Made by a program: the position numbers and the translations under genes
Part shown: positions 45,572 to 55,152 of the stretch, piece by piece
Layout of the letters: every line of letters starts with the position of its first letter
Numbering within the stretch: position 1 is the first letter of the stretch
Assembly: GCA_020638135.1 (NCBI GenBank)
Contig: JACKJE010000013.1
Coordinates: 39,976-103,975, forward strand
Direction of reading: 5' to 3'
Origin: Methylobacteriaceae bacterium
GTDB taxonomy: Bacteria > Pseudomonadota > Alphaproteobacteria > Rhizobiales > Beijerinckiaceae
Length of the DNA stretch: 64,000 bases
The notes under the pieces: model-generated
The model's input: the letters and a program-made list of their open reading frames with translations, nothing else
What the model was told of the DNA's origin: nothing
Database searches by the model: none

Positions 45572-45933
45572 GCCGTCTTCTCCGCGCCGAGCACGATCGG
45601 CTTGCCGTGCGGCGTCGCGCGCGCGGCGCGGTCCCAGGCGTCTCTCGTTTCGTCGAGCGCGACAGCGCTTGCCGCGCCCTTGGCGATCACGAGTTTTTCG
45701 AGCGCGGCGAGCCAGTGCAGGTAATAGGTGTCGCCGAGATCTGGATCGCCGTTCGCCTGCGCCGCCTTGATCTCCACGCCGATGGTCTCCGCCCATTCGC
45801 GCCAGGTGAACAGGCCCTGATCGCGCAGATGCACGGCCATGGCGAAGGCCTGCGCCTCCCAGGGTTCACGAAACAGCGGGCCGGCTTCTTCGCGCGGGAT
45901 TCCCGGCAGGATGGAGAGGTCAGGCGGGTTCAA
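45568..45933 (-). CDS. Nitrile hydratase accessory (activator) protein
   Basis: A 121-residue protein of the nitrile hydratase activator/beta-like family, needed for cobalt insertion. Typical: GPLFREPWEAQAFAMAVHL, TWREWAETIGVEI, YYLHWLAALEKLV. The start appears to be TTG at 45933 (LNPPDLSIL), overlapping the beta subunit stop (45920) by 14 bases. No better ATG is in frame. It shares the fold of the N-terminal half of the beta subunit. Confidence 0.85.
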   Translation of the reverse strand: MNPPDLSILPGIPREEAGPLFREPWEAQAFAMAVHLRDQGLFTWREWAETIGVEIKAAQANGDPDLGDTYYLHWLAALEKLVIAKGAASAVALDETRDAWDRAARATPHGKPIVLGAEKTA

Positions 45934-46579
45934 GATAGGGCTCGAAAGCGTCGATGGAGACGGAGTTCCGCGGATCGGCGTCGGGACCCCACAATTCGCG
46001 CGCCGCAAAGAGCACGTTGTAGACCCATTGCGGATCGGGGCCGCGGCCGTGCGCATTGGCGTCCGGGAAGACGTGGCAGCCTCTGACGGCCTCGACAACG
46101 CCGACGCGGCCGCGCGCATAGCGCGGCAGGCGCGTGTGCGTCGTCGGATGCATGTTTTTCGCGCGCACCTTTTGGCCGATGGCGAAGCGTGGTTGCGTGT
46201 TGGTTTCGCGCTCCGAGGGCCAGCCGCGCCGCAGCGCCTCGGCGACTTCGTTCGCTTCGAAGATTTTCTCGGGCTGTCGCGCCGCCCGCATGGCGTGGCC
46301 GGCGGCGATCTCGTCGTCGGCGACGAGCTTTTGCTCGGCGAGAATCCTTTCGAGCGCGGCGAGCCAGATCTCGTAGTAGCTGTGCGTCAGGTAGAAGCCG
46401 GGGTTCAGCGATTCCCGCGCGAAACGGCTGCGGTCGCCGCTCCACCAGCCCAGAGCCTGCGTGGCGACGACATTGGCGAGCACGCGCGATTCCCAGCGGC
46501 CGTGAAAGACGGGCTCGTCCTTCTCCGCGACGACAGGGCCGAAGCCCATCATGCCGCCGAGATCCTGCGCGCCGTTCAT
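45920..46579 (-). CDS. nthB: Nitrile hydratase subunit beta
   Basis: The 219-residue beta subunit opens MNGAQDLGGMMGFGPVVAEKD and continues through FHGRWESRV, SYYEIWLAALE and the SH3-like C-terminal domain (GQKVRAKNMHPTTHTRLPRYARG, then YNVLFAARELWG). Nitrile hydratase turns nitriles to amides. The start overlaps the alpha subunit stop as ATGA, in the order alpha-beta-activator. Length and motifs are normal. Confidence 0.93.
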   Translation of the reverse strand: MNGAQDLGGMMGFGPVVAEKDEPVFHGRWESRVLANVVATQALGWWSGDRSRFARESLNPGFYLTHSYYEIWLAALERILAEQKLVADDEIAAGHAMRAARQPEKIFEANEVAEALRRGWPSERETNTQPRFAIGQKVRAKNMHPTTHTRLPRYARGRVGVVEAVRGCHVFPDANAHGRGPDPQWVYNVLFAARELWGPDADPRNSVSIDAFEPYLEPA

Positions 46580-47218
46580 GCGTTTGCTCCGGGCGCGCGC
46601 GGAAAGCCGACGCCGATCATGCTGTCGCGGGTGACGAGATCGGCGAGCTGCTCTTCGCTCCAGCCGTCCGTGCCTTCGGGTCGCGCGGGTAGGACGAGGT
46701 AACGCATCTCCGAAGTCGAATCCCAGACTCGGATCGCGACGTCCTCGGCAGCTTCACGCCGAAATCAGCGAGCACGCCGCGCGGATCGATGACGGCGCGC
46801 GAGCGGTAGGGCCGGATTTGTACCAGACCGGCGGAAGGCCGAGCACCGGCCACGGATAGCAGGAGCACAAGGTGCACGACCATGTTGTGGGTATCCGCGG
46901 TGTTCTCGACGACACTCGCTGCTCGCCGCCGCGCCCGCCATAGCCGAGTTCGGCGATGGCCTTCGCGCCGTCTTCGAGCAGGCGGGCCTTGAAGGCGGGA
47001 TCGCTCCAGGCGCGGGCCACGACGCGCGCGCCGTTGCGCGGGCCGACGCGCGTCTCATAGGTATCGACGATGACATCGAGCGCTGCAGGATCGATCAGGC
47101 CCTTTTCGGCGAGCACCGTCTCCAGCGCGCGCACGCGCAGGGCGACGTCGGAGAGTTCGGAGAATTCGTGGTCATGATCGTGGTCATGGCCATGCTCGTG
47201 GTCGTGATCGTGCGGCAT
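46576..47218 (-). CDS. nthA: Nitrile hydratase subunit alpha, cobalt type, frameshifted
   Basis: The gene length (643) is not a multiple of three. From ATG 47218: a His/Asp-rich tail (HDHDHEHGHDHDHDHEF), then LRVRALETVLAEKGLIDPAALD and GPRNGARVVARAWSDPAFK. About 46920 the frame shifts (VVENTADTHNMVV), again at about 46875 to CTLCSCYPWPVLGLPPVWYK, then near 46815 (YRSRAVIDPRGVLADFGVKLP) and near 46750 (VAIRVWDSTSEMRYL) to end in FPRAPGANA. The claw motif CTLCSC with Thr marks a cobalt enzyme (Fe types have Ser). The His-rich tail is unusual. No amidase gene is in view. Confidence 0.88.
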
Positions 47219-47359
47219 GGCGGCAGATTAGGCGCGAGGCATGACGGTGTCACGCCAAGCCGGCGGTCCCGGCGTAAGCCCATAGAAAATCCTGCTGCGA
47301 CAGAGGCCTGTCGAAGAACCAATTTTTGACAATGGCCATATATTCAGAAAATTGAATTC

Positions 47360-47391
47360 TTGACCTTTCGCAGATGCGAAAGGCATATGAT
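47360..47391 (+). promoter_or_regulatory. MerR-style promoter with palindrome, before fpr
   Basis: TTGACC (47360-47365) and TATGAT (47386-47391) resemble -35 and -10 boxes with an overlong 20-base spacer. The spacer holds a perfect palindrome: CCTTTCGC, loop AGAT, GCGAAAGG (47364-47383). Long spacers with a dyad are characteristic of MerR-family activated promoters such as SoxR and CueR targets. It is about 50 bases upstream of fpr. No regulator gene is adjacent. Confidence 0.45.
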
Positions 47392-47442
47392 TTTCCGAGA
47401 TGTCGCCATGGCCTTCCGGGCCCGGTCAGGAGAAATCGCCGC

Positions 47443-48272
47443 ATGACCCGTTCCGCAGTCGCTGAAAAAATCGACGCAGCCGCCGCGCCGGCGAAGAAGC
47501 CGGGCGCGTTCAATCGCGAGACGGTGACCTACGTCCGCCAGTTCACCGACCGGCTGTTTGCCTTCCGAACGACGCGCGATCCATCGTTCCGGTTCGAGAA
47601 CGGCCAGTTCGTGATGATCGGGCTGGAGGTCGACGGCGCCTTCTGCTGCGCGCGCCTATTCGATGGCGAGCGCCAATTACGAGGACGCGCTTGAATTCTA
47701 TTCCATCAAGGTCGAGAACGGCCCGCTGACTTCGCGGCTCCAGCACATAGAGGTTGGCGACGAGGTGCTCGTCGGGCGCAAGCCGACAGGCACGCTGGTG
47801 CAGTCGAGCCTCAAGCCGGGCAAGAGGCTGTATCTCCTCTCGACCGGCACAGGCGTCGCGCCCTTCGCCAGCGTCATCAAGGACCCGGACGTCTACGACC
47901 GTTACGAGAAAATCATTCTCGTGCACGGCTGCCGGCAGATCGAGGCTGCAATATGGCGCCGACATCGTGAAGGCCGCGCATGACAGTGAATTCCTGGGCG
48001 AATACGCGCGCGAGAAACTCGTGCATTATCCGACCGTGACGCGCGAGCCGTACCTCAACAATGGACGCATCACGGCGGCGATCGAGAGCGGCCAGCTGTT
48101 CGAAAAGCTCGGCGTTCCAGCGCTCGATCCCGCGCATGATCGCGTGATGATCTGCGGCGGTCCGCAGGTGCTGAGCGATCTGCAGACCCTGCTCGACCAG
48201 CGCGGCTTCGAGGAAGGCTCGGGCGGGGCGCCTGGGACCTACGTGATCGAGAAGGCTTTCGCGGAGAGGTAG
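47443..48272 (+). CDS. fpr: Ferredoxin-NADP reductase, two frameshifts
   Basis: An FNR-family flavoprotein that passes electrons between NADPH and ferredoxin. Pieces in order: start ATG 47443 with ETVTYVRQFTDRLFAFRTTR and FENGQFVMIGL; the frame then breaks near 47650 and continues with YSMASANYEDALEFYSIKV, KPGKRLYLLSTGTGVAPFAS (NADPH site) and ILVHGC. A second break near 47945 leads to ADIVKAAHDSEFLGEY and MICGGPQVLSDL to the end. The corrected length is about 275 residues. Adjacent to and divergent from nitrile hydratase. Confidence 0.88.
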
Positions 48273-48288
48273 GGGCTCGGCTCCGCGG

Positions 48289-48397
48289 CCCTCATCCTGA
48301 GGAGCGCCTGAAAGGCGCGTCTCGAAGGATGGCCGGGCCCGAAACGCTGGATCATGCTTCGAGACGCGGGCGCCGCCCGCTCCTCAGCATGAGGGAT
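48289..48397. repeat. Inverted repeat element type D
   Basis: Arms CCCTCATCCTGAGGAGCG and CGCTCCTCAGCATGAGGG, with inner arms CGTCTCGAAGGATG and ATGCTTCGAGACG, lie between fpr and the convergent membrane protein gene. Such elements are common in intergenic DNA of this order. Confidence 0.75.
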
Positions 48398-48446
48398 GTG
48401 GGCCGGCAGCGAATTTCGAGTCAGATTCTCAAAATGAGGGGTGAAG

Positions 48447-48869
48447 TCAGCCCGGAGGCAAGTCCCGCCGCTGCGCCGCCGCCGCATTGGCCGAACGCAG
48501 GCCCGCGACGAGCGCGATGACGCCGAGAACCGCGTGTGGCAGCACGGCGAAATAGCGCGCGGGCCTGGCCAGCGGCTCGACCGTTCCGCGCAGGGATGCG
48601 AAGGACAGGTAGAACATGCCGCGCGTCGCGCCGGCGAAGGCGTCTGCGACGAGCAGCAATCCGATTGCCACCAGGAACAGGTCCGACATGCGGCGGCCCA
48701 TGCGCGCGGCGACGAAACCCGCCAGCGCGAAGGGCGCCTGCACGGCGGCCGTATCTGTGTTCAGCCGCAGCGTCGCGCCAAGACCATCGTGGCCGGAGGC
48801 GAAGCCGAGCGCAGCCATCACGGCCAGTGCAGCCGCGATGAAAAGGGCCAGTCTCTGCGATCCCGTCAT
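48447..48869 (-). CDS. Four-helix membrane protein, unknown
   Basis: A 140-residue protein with likely helices at about 6-24, 45-60, 65-82 and 105-124 and very few charges. The pattern (LNTDTAAVQAPFALAGFVA, then FLVAIGLLLVADAFAGATRG) resembles DUF4383-like or DoxX-like small membrane proteins, but I cannot assign one. The ATG at 48869 fits the hydrophobic start. Transcribed away from the SDR gene, 120 bases off. Confidence 0.6.
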   Translation of the reverse strand: MTGSQRLALFIAAALAVMAALGFASGHDGLGATLRLNTDTAAVQAPFALAGFVAARMGRRMSDLFLVAIGLLLVADAFAGATRGMFYLSFASLRGTVEPLARPARYFAVLPHAVLGVIALVAGLRSANAAAAQRRDLPPG

Positions 48870-48989
48870 TTTCCGTTCCGTGCGGCAAATTGCGCTCGAG
48901 CCGGCTACTGGATAGACAAGCGATCACAAGAAAGCAAAGAACGCGGGCGCGTCATTTTCGCGCGCAGCGCGCAACCGCCGGAGGACGCC

Positions 48990-49782
48990 ATGACCGACGC
49001 CGCCCCGATGAAGGCCGCCGAACTCTTCGATCTCACCGGCGAGGTCGCGCTCGTCACCGGCGCGTCGTCCGGGCTCGGCAAACGTTTCGCGCGCGTGCTG
49101 GCGGCCAATGGCGCCGCCGTCGCGCTGGTCGCGCGACGGAGGGATCGGCTCGAGGAACTGGCGAAAGAGATCGTCGCGGGCGGCGGCAGGGCGATCGCGA
49201 TCGGCGCCGATGTCGGCGATGCAGAGCAGATGAAGGCCGCCTTCAATGCTGCGGAGGCCGCGCTCGGCGTCGTCACGATCCTCGTCAACAACGCCGGCAT
49301 CGCGCGCGCCTCGACGATGATCAAGGACGATGTTCAGAGCTGGCGCGAGACGATGGAGATCAATGTCGAGGCGGTGCGCGCCAATGCGGTGGAAGCGGCG
49401 CAGCGCATGATCAAGGCGGGCAAGGGCGGCTCGATCATCAATCTTGCTTCGATCCTGTCCTTCGGCGTCGGCCGCTCCAATGGCGCCTATTCCGTGTCGA
49501 AGGCGGCCGTCATGCAACTCACCAAGGTCTTCGGCTTCGAGTTTGCGCGCTACGGCATTCGCGCCAATGCGCTGGCGCCCGGCTATTTCTCGACCGAGAT
49601 GAACGCCGATTGGCTGGCCGGCGGCGGCGCGGAGATGATGAAGCACATTCCGATGCGGCGCTTCGGCAGCGAGGCGAACTCGACGGCGCGTTGCTGCTGC
49701 TCGCAGCGCCGCGCTGAGTCTTATCACCGGCGTGACCTATGCCGTTGACGGCGGCCACACCTTGCAGATCGCGGGCGTCTGA
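48990..49782 (+). CDS. Short-chain dehydrogenase/reductase, two frameshifts near the end
   Basis: A classical SDR with TGASSGLGKR (NAD(P) site, about 24-33), NNAGIA, and the active site Ser plus YSVSK (about 170). The frame is clean for 230 codons to RRFGSEA. Then one base is out (ELDGALLLLAAPR), and one more before SLITGVTYAVDGGHTLQIAGV, stopping at 49780-49782. The corrected length is 264 residues, normal. Substrate unknown; 3-ketoacyl reductase-like enzymes are similar. Confidence 0.88.
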
Positions 49783-50790
49783 ATGCTCTTCATCCGGTCG
49801 GTCGAACAATCCAAACTCGTTACGACGCGCTGCGAAGCGCCGCTCGATGAGGAGCGGTGCCGAAGGCGTGTGGTACGACCTGATCGAACCGACGCCAGAC
49901 AGAGCGCGCCTTCGTCGACAAGCTCGCCTCGGTCGCCGATGCCGACGCGAGGAAATCAGAAGAGATTGAAATTAATCGTCGCGCCTCTACAACGAAGACG
50001 GCGTCAAGATATGCCCGACGGTGATGACAGCCGCCGCCCAGCTCGACCTCGATCTGCCGATCGAGTCGCCGGTCATATTCATCCTCAGCGGCGTGGCGCT
50101 GGTCACGGTACGCTATGTGGAGCTCAGGCCCTTCAACAATGTCATTGATCGCGCGGGGCGACCGGGCGGTTGCCTGAGCGGGCGGCGAGCATCTGATGCT
50201 CAACCTGGTCGAGGCGATGGTCGATCGACTTGCCGACGCGCTGGAAAGGGTTAGGCGCCAATGTCGACCACATTTCACGCAGCGATATTTCGCGCGCGCG
50301 CAAAGACGGACAGGGCCGGGTCCGTGACCATGATCTGCAGGCGACAATCGAGCGCGTTGGACGGGCGGGATCTGCTCAGCATCATCAGAAGAGTCTCGTC
50401 GGCTTTAACCGGCTCGTGTCCTACCATCATGGCACGGGCCATGTGTCCGCGAAAAAGGGCGCGCTGGGGAGACAGACGGGGCGCATCCGCACGATCCAAC
50501 GCAGCCGTGTCCGCGCTGTCGGATCACGCCTCCTCGGTTCGAAAATCGGCTTCCTGCTCGACGCGACGCTCGGCCTGATCAATCTCGAGCAGAACCAGAT
50601 CATCAAAGATATTCTCGATCGCCGCTGTATTGTGCCTTATACCGCCGACGCTGGTCGCGTCGGTCTACGGCACATGAACTTCAAGCACATTCCCGGGCGA
50701 TTCGCCTACAGCTATCCGATGGCGCTCAGGCTGATGCTGGTCACGGCGCTCGCGCAATCTGGTATTCAAACGCAAGGGTGGTTTTTTTAG
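49783..50790 (+). CDS. corA: CorA-like magnesium/cobalt transporter, many frameshifts
   Basis: Putting three frames together gives a CorA-family channel. Pieces are MLFIRSVEQSKL, GVWYDLIEPTPD, DGVKICPTVMTAA, ESPVIFILSGVALVTVRYVE (about 50070-50130), LMLNLVEAMVDRLADALERV, SKIGFLLDATLGLINLEQNQ. Then VASVYG and MNFKHIP, the latter being the CorA signature YGMN split by one extra base near 50673, and FAYSYPMAL before the end KRKGWF. At least ten single-base indels are needed. Starts at the ATG directly after the SDR stop. The short frames seen here should not be called as separate genes. Confidence 0.75.
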
Positions 50791-50809
50791 CCGGACGCCA
50801 GGGAGGTCT

Positions 50810-51208
50810 ATGAAACGCACTGCAATTTCAGTTGCGCTGGTCGCGATGGGCGCTTGTAAACGGCGCTCATCCATGGCGAATGCGTTAGCCTCGGCGGCTT
50901 TAGCGTCACCGATGGGAATTGGATTCAGAACATTCACATCGTTCGTCGGAACGGTCGATAGAATTTTCCGTCGCTTTGGGCATAGCGCAAATTCCGGCCA
51001 GACCATCTTCTGGGTCAGGAATTCGGGTGACGAAAAAGAATTCCGCCTCAGCGTCGCGAACGAAGGAACCGTCGCCGCTATGGTGACGTTGCTCGAGAAT
51101 TCGCGCCAACGAGGCACGAAGGTCGAAGTCTCTGCTATTGCGAGGCAATGCAAGTCTACCAAAGCCGTCAGCGTCGCCGCCGGCTACAAGATCAAACTCT
51201 GTCGCTGA
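50810..51208 (+). CDS. Hypothetical protein, uncertain
   Basis: A 132-codon frame starts at ATG 50810 with a signal-like MKRTAISVALVAMGAC, and goes on with Ser/Ala-rich then charged sequence ending KLCR. Another frame in the middle (LIHGECVSLGGFSVTDGNW) looks equally coding, so an indel is likely, as in the neighbours. No family recognised. It faces the homospermidine synthase gene end to end, separated by no gap. Confidence 0.3.
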   Translation: MKRTAISVALVAMGACKRRSSMANALASAALASPMGIGFRTFTSFVGTVDRIFRRFGHSANSGQTIFWVRNSGDEKEFRLSVANEGTVAAMVTLLENSRQRGTKVEVSAIARQCKSTKAVSVAAGYKIKLCR

Positions 51209-52670
51209 TCACCGCACCAGAATATTCCGGAACTGCCAGGGATCGCTGGCGTCGATGTCCTCGGGGAAGAAGCCCGGGCGATCGGTCAGCGGCGTCCAAT
51301 CAGTGTAGCGGCCGACAGGCGGACCGAGATGGGGCGACTGGACCTCGAGGGGCGGCGACGGAAATCCATCTCGTCGGCCTCGACGATGCCGAGATTGGGG
51401 TTTTCCAGCGCATAGACCATGCCGGCGAGAACAGCCGAGGTCACCTGCAGACCGGTCGCGTTCTGATAGGGCGCGATGCGGCGCGTTTCCTCGATCGAGA
51501 GCTGCGAGCCGTACCAATAGGCATTATTGGCGTGGCCGCCAGAGCAGCACGCCGAGGATTCGTCGACGCCGTCCTCGATCTCATGTTCGGTGAGAATGTG
51601 GTGCAGGCGGGCTGGATGCGGCCGGCGCGGCCAGACAATTCGTGCAGCGAGCACGGCGTCGTCGGCCAGGTGATAGGCGGCGTAGTGGCAGGTCGGCCGG
51701 TAGATCCACATTGCCGCTCGCGTCGCGCGCGGTGAGATAATCGGCGATCGCGAGATCCGACTCGTTGTGCTGACCAGAAGCCATATTGCGCGCCGGGCGT
51801 CAGGCACCAGGAGCACACACACGCGCGTGTTGGCGCCGGGCTGGTTGAGATAGATGGCCGCGCCGCGGCCTTCCGGATGATCGCCGGCATTGTCAGGACG
51901 CCACTTTTCGTGTGCCCCAGCCGAGTTCGGCGGGCTGCATGCCCTCAGAGAGAAAACCTTCGACCGACCAAGTGTTGACGAAGACGTCGCAGGGGCTTCC
52001 GGATGGATCGCGCGCTGCGTGTCTCGCGCTCGGCGATGTGGATGCCCGCCCGACGCCGAGGCACGCGGCGAGCGCAGCCCATTCCCTCGCGACTTCGGCT
52101 CAGGATGGCTGTCATTGAGATCGGCGGCAAGGTTGACCAGCGCGCGCTTGACGAACCATGAGACCATGCCAGGTTGCGCGCCGCAACGGGAGACGGCAAA
52201 TCGTACCGCCGGGACTGGCGACGTTCCCGCGAAGCCTGCGGTCTCGCGCAGCGCATGGATGGTGCGCTGCTCGTTGCTTATGGCGTTGTCGCGAAATAGA
52301 GAAGCCGAGCCAGGGTTCGACGACCGTGTCGACATAGAGCGCGCGCCGATCTCGGCGAAGCGCATGATGTCGAGCGAACCGGTGTCGACAGAGACGTTGA
52401 CGCAGAAACCCTGTCCGCCGCCGGCTGTCAGGAAATGACCGAGAACACAGCTCCTTGTAATTGTCGCCCGTGACGGCGACGCCAGTGAAGCGCGCGCCAT
52501 GCTGTTCGGCAGGGTCACTTGTCGATCTCGCTGGGGTCGATGATGACGAAGCGCGACATCGAAGTCTGAAATGGCGTTCGATCCAGTGGCAGGCAGCCCC
52601 TTGCCGATCAGGCCGAAGCCGATCATCACGATGGGGCCTGTGATCTTGGCGTGAACCGGCAGTTCGACAT
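51209..52670 (-). CDS. hss: Homospermidine synthase, frameshifted
   Basis: Homospermidine synthase makes homospermidine from putrescine. The best pieces: N-terminal ITGPIVMIGFGLIGKG (Rossmann, near 52640), HILTEHEIEDGVDE and AYWYGSQLSIEETRRIAPYQ, TGLQVTSAVLAGMVYALENP, GIVEADEMDFRR, and the end YTDWTPLTDRPGFFPEDIDA through DPWQFRNILVR. The start is probably the ATG at 52670. Many single-base indels break the middle. The length (487 codons when summed) is near the family's 480. It fits with the ornithine decarboxylase gene 2.5 kb away that supplies putrescine. Confidence 0.88.
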
Positions 52671-52878
52671 TCTTGCTCTCAGGGTGGGGGAAGCGCAGGT
52701 TGCGCGAAAATATGTCGGCGCGTTAAGAACAAGCGGGGGGCTTCAGGTCAAGCCCGGCCGCGGCGTTACAACGTTTTCAAGGGGATTCGAACCACGAGCT
52801 GGGCTCGCGGTCAGAATGCGCTTGCGCGCTAGATGGCGGCAGCGCAGGCATTTCGCCGTCTGAAATAGAGGGCCAATC

Positions 52879-54316
52879 ATGAACGCTCCGTCGTGGGCCT
52901 CGGCGATCACAATTCCGCAGATTCCGGATTACTTCGACCAGCAACGCGCCTGCCTATCTGGCCGCCGGAGCCCACATATGAGGAAGCGCATCGCCGATCT
53001 GAAGGCGCTGGGCGCTTCTGAAGAAGAACCGCGACGAGATCGTCATGACGATCAGCGCCGACTACGGCAATCGCAGCGAATTCGAGACGCTGTTCACCGA
53101 ATATTTCGTCGCGCTGGAGACGATTTCGGACGCGATCAAGCATCTTAGAGTGGATGAAGCCGCAGCGCCGCCGCATCGACTTCATGACCTATCCGCTGGC
53201 GAAGATCGCGTGATCCGCAGCCGCTCGGGCTCGTCGGGGTGATCGTGCCGTGGAATTTCCCGCTCAACCTCAGCTTCTGCCCGCTGGCGGCAATCATCGC
53301 GGCGGGCAATCGCGCCCATGGTCAAGATGTCGCAGAATTCGCAAACGCTCGCGGAACTGCTGGCGCGGATTTCGCCAGAAATATCTGCCTGCGGACGAAG
53401 CTGTCGTTCTTCGCCGACGGCGGCGGTCAGGCCCGGCCTTTTTCGTCGCTGCCATTCCGATCACCTGCATTCACCGGCTCGGGCGCAACAGGGGCCGTTC
53501 GGTGATGAACGCGGCGCAGATCTGACGCCAGTGACGCTCGAACTCGGCGGCAAGTCGCCGGCGATCGTCGCGCCGGACTATCCGATCCAGACCGCGGCGG
53601 AACGCATCATCTGGGTGAAGATGCTGAACGCCGGCCAGATCTGCACGAATGTGGATTACGTCTTCGTGCCGGAGGGCAAGGCGGAGGAATTCGTCTCGCA
53701 TTGCAGGCGGCTGATCGCGCAACGCTATCCCGATCTCAACGCTGCGGACTTCACCTCCATCATCGACCAGCGTTCGTATGACCGGCTCGTCGCGACGCTG
53801 GAAGATGCGAAGGCCAAGGGCGCGCGGATCGTCAATCTGGCGGAGGGCCAGGCTCCCGATGCGGGCAAGCGCAAGTTCGCGCCGCAGGCCGTGCTTGATC
53901 CAAGCGAAGATATGATCGTCATGCAGCGCGAAATTTTCGGGCCGATCCTGCCGATCATGACCTATCGCGACCGCAGCGAAGTCGCCGCCTACATCAACGC
54001 GCACGACCGACCGCTCGCCATCTATCCCTTCACGCATGATGCCGACACGCGCGACTTCTACATTTCGCGAGTCATGTCGGGCGGCGTGTCGGTCAACGAG
54101 GCGCTGCTGCATGTCGGCCAGCACGACCTGCCATTCGGCGGCGTCGGCCCGAGCGGCATGGGGCACTACCACGCGCGCGAGGGCTTCAACACGTTTTCGA
54201 AGCTGCGACCCGTTTTCTATCAGGGGCCGGTCTCGGCGATCCAGATGCTGTTTCAGCCGCCCTACAAGGGGCGGCCGATGAAGATCCTGCAGTTCATGCT
54301 GAAGATGCGGGGGTAG
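52879..54316 (+). CDS. Coniferyl-type aldehyde dehydrogenase, frameshifted
   Basis: An NAD(P)-dependent aldehyde dehydrogenase. Pieces across frames: start ATG 52879, RIADLKALGA, EIVMTISADYGNRSEFET, LGLVGVIVPWNFPLNLSF (53230-53280), HFTGSGATG, then a clean frame from about 53524: TPVTLELGGKSPAIVAP, NAGQICTNVDYVFVPE with the catalytic Cys, QREIFGPILPIMTY, FGGVGPSGMGHYHAREGF, FNTFSKLRPV. It is the branch close to coniferyl-aldehyde dehydrogenase (calB). Situated between hss and odc, so oxidation of aminoaldehydes is possible but only inferred. Confidence 0.88.
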
Positions 54317-54322
54317 GCGCGC

Positions 54323-54882
54323 CTACGCCGCCCTGCGTCGCTTAACAGGCGAGGCCGCCTCTCGGGCGCCGGTCGCGCGCAGCCTGCCGTGCGCGCTGTC
54401 GAGCGCCCGCGCGCAATTCGAGCGCGAGGAAGCGGTCGGAAGCTCGACCGGGCCCGGCATATGCAGGCGCTCCGTCCGGACTCGCGTGAAGCCGAAACGC
54501 GTAATGGGGCCACATCGCCAGCGAGGATGATCGCGCCGTGCCCGGCCATTTTCGCGCGCGGATGACTGGCGCATCAGCTTGGCTACGGTCGTCACGGCGA
54601 TCTTCCGCCGGCGGAGTGGGCCCAGCAGCAGCGCGGGCGCGCCGCCGGCCTCGGCATGCCACAGGCGCACCGTGCCGATGAAGCGCGGCCGTCCTCGTCA
54701 CGTGCGACGAGCGCGAGCGCCGGCAGGCGATTGTCGCCCGCAACCTGCGACGACTTGAAGCAGCCCGGGTCCATGGCAGCGTCAAGAAGACGCTCGCGTG
54801 CGAAAACGTCGCCGTCGCGCTCGACGTCGATCGTGAAGGCGGGGGTCGCGCAGACAAGCGCGGTCGACAGGACAGAGGTCAT
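54323..54882 (-). CDS. GNAT N-acetyltransferase, YhbS-like, frameshifted
   Basis: Starts at ATG 54882 (MTSVLSTALVCATPAFTIDV), continues DGDVFARERLLDAAM and RLPALALVARDEDG, then in the next frame VRLWHAEAGGAPALLLGPL, LMRQS, and another GHGAIIL, YARFGFTR, ERLHMPGPVEL to the tail KRRRAA. Indels cluster in the middle. It is the same subfamily as the intact gene at 7147-7647. It lies 270 bases after odc on the same strand; such an acetyltransferase next to odc is common in this order and may act on polyamines (inference). Confidence 0.78.
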
Positions 54883-54957
54883 CGCTTCCTCCTCGAAGAG
54901 GTCGAGACAACCCTCGCACCTACGATGAGGCCGTTCGGGAAGTGGTTGAGAATCTTA

Positions 54958-55145
54958 CTTCTCCCGCTTGCGGGAGAAGGTGGCCTTCGCGTCAGCGAAG
55001 GTCGACACGAAGTCGGCTGTTGCCGACTTCGGTCCGGGATGAGGGAGCTTGCCGCCCCACCGCCCTTTGAGGGAAAGCCGCAATCGCAGCGCCCTCACCC
55101 GTCATGCTGCGCATGACACCCTCTCCCGTTTCACGGGAGAGGGAA
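54958..55145. repeat. Composite of five hairpins (type C repeats at the ends)
   Basis: In 190 bases there are five hairpins: CTTCTCCCGC/GCGGGAGAAG, GGCCTTCGC/GCGAAGGTC, CGAAGTCGGC/GCCGACTTCG, GTCATGC/GCATGAC and CCTCTCCCG/CGGGAGAGG. The terminal ones match the type C repeat. It fills the space between odc and the GNAT gene. Confidence 0.75.
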
Positions 55146-55152
55146 CGCACTG

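Noticed and set aside
52760..52810. tRNA-like T-loop (GGTTCGAATCCCC) on the minus strand
   Set aside because: The 5' arm does not pair as a T stem and no acceptor or anticodon arm can be formed.
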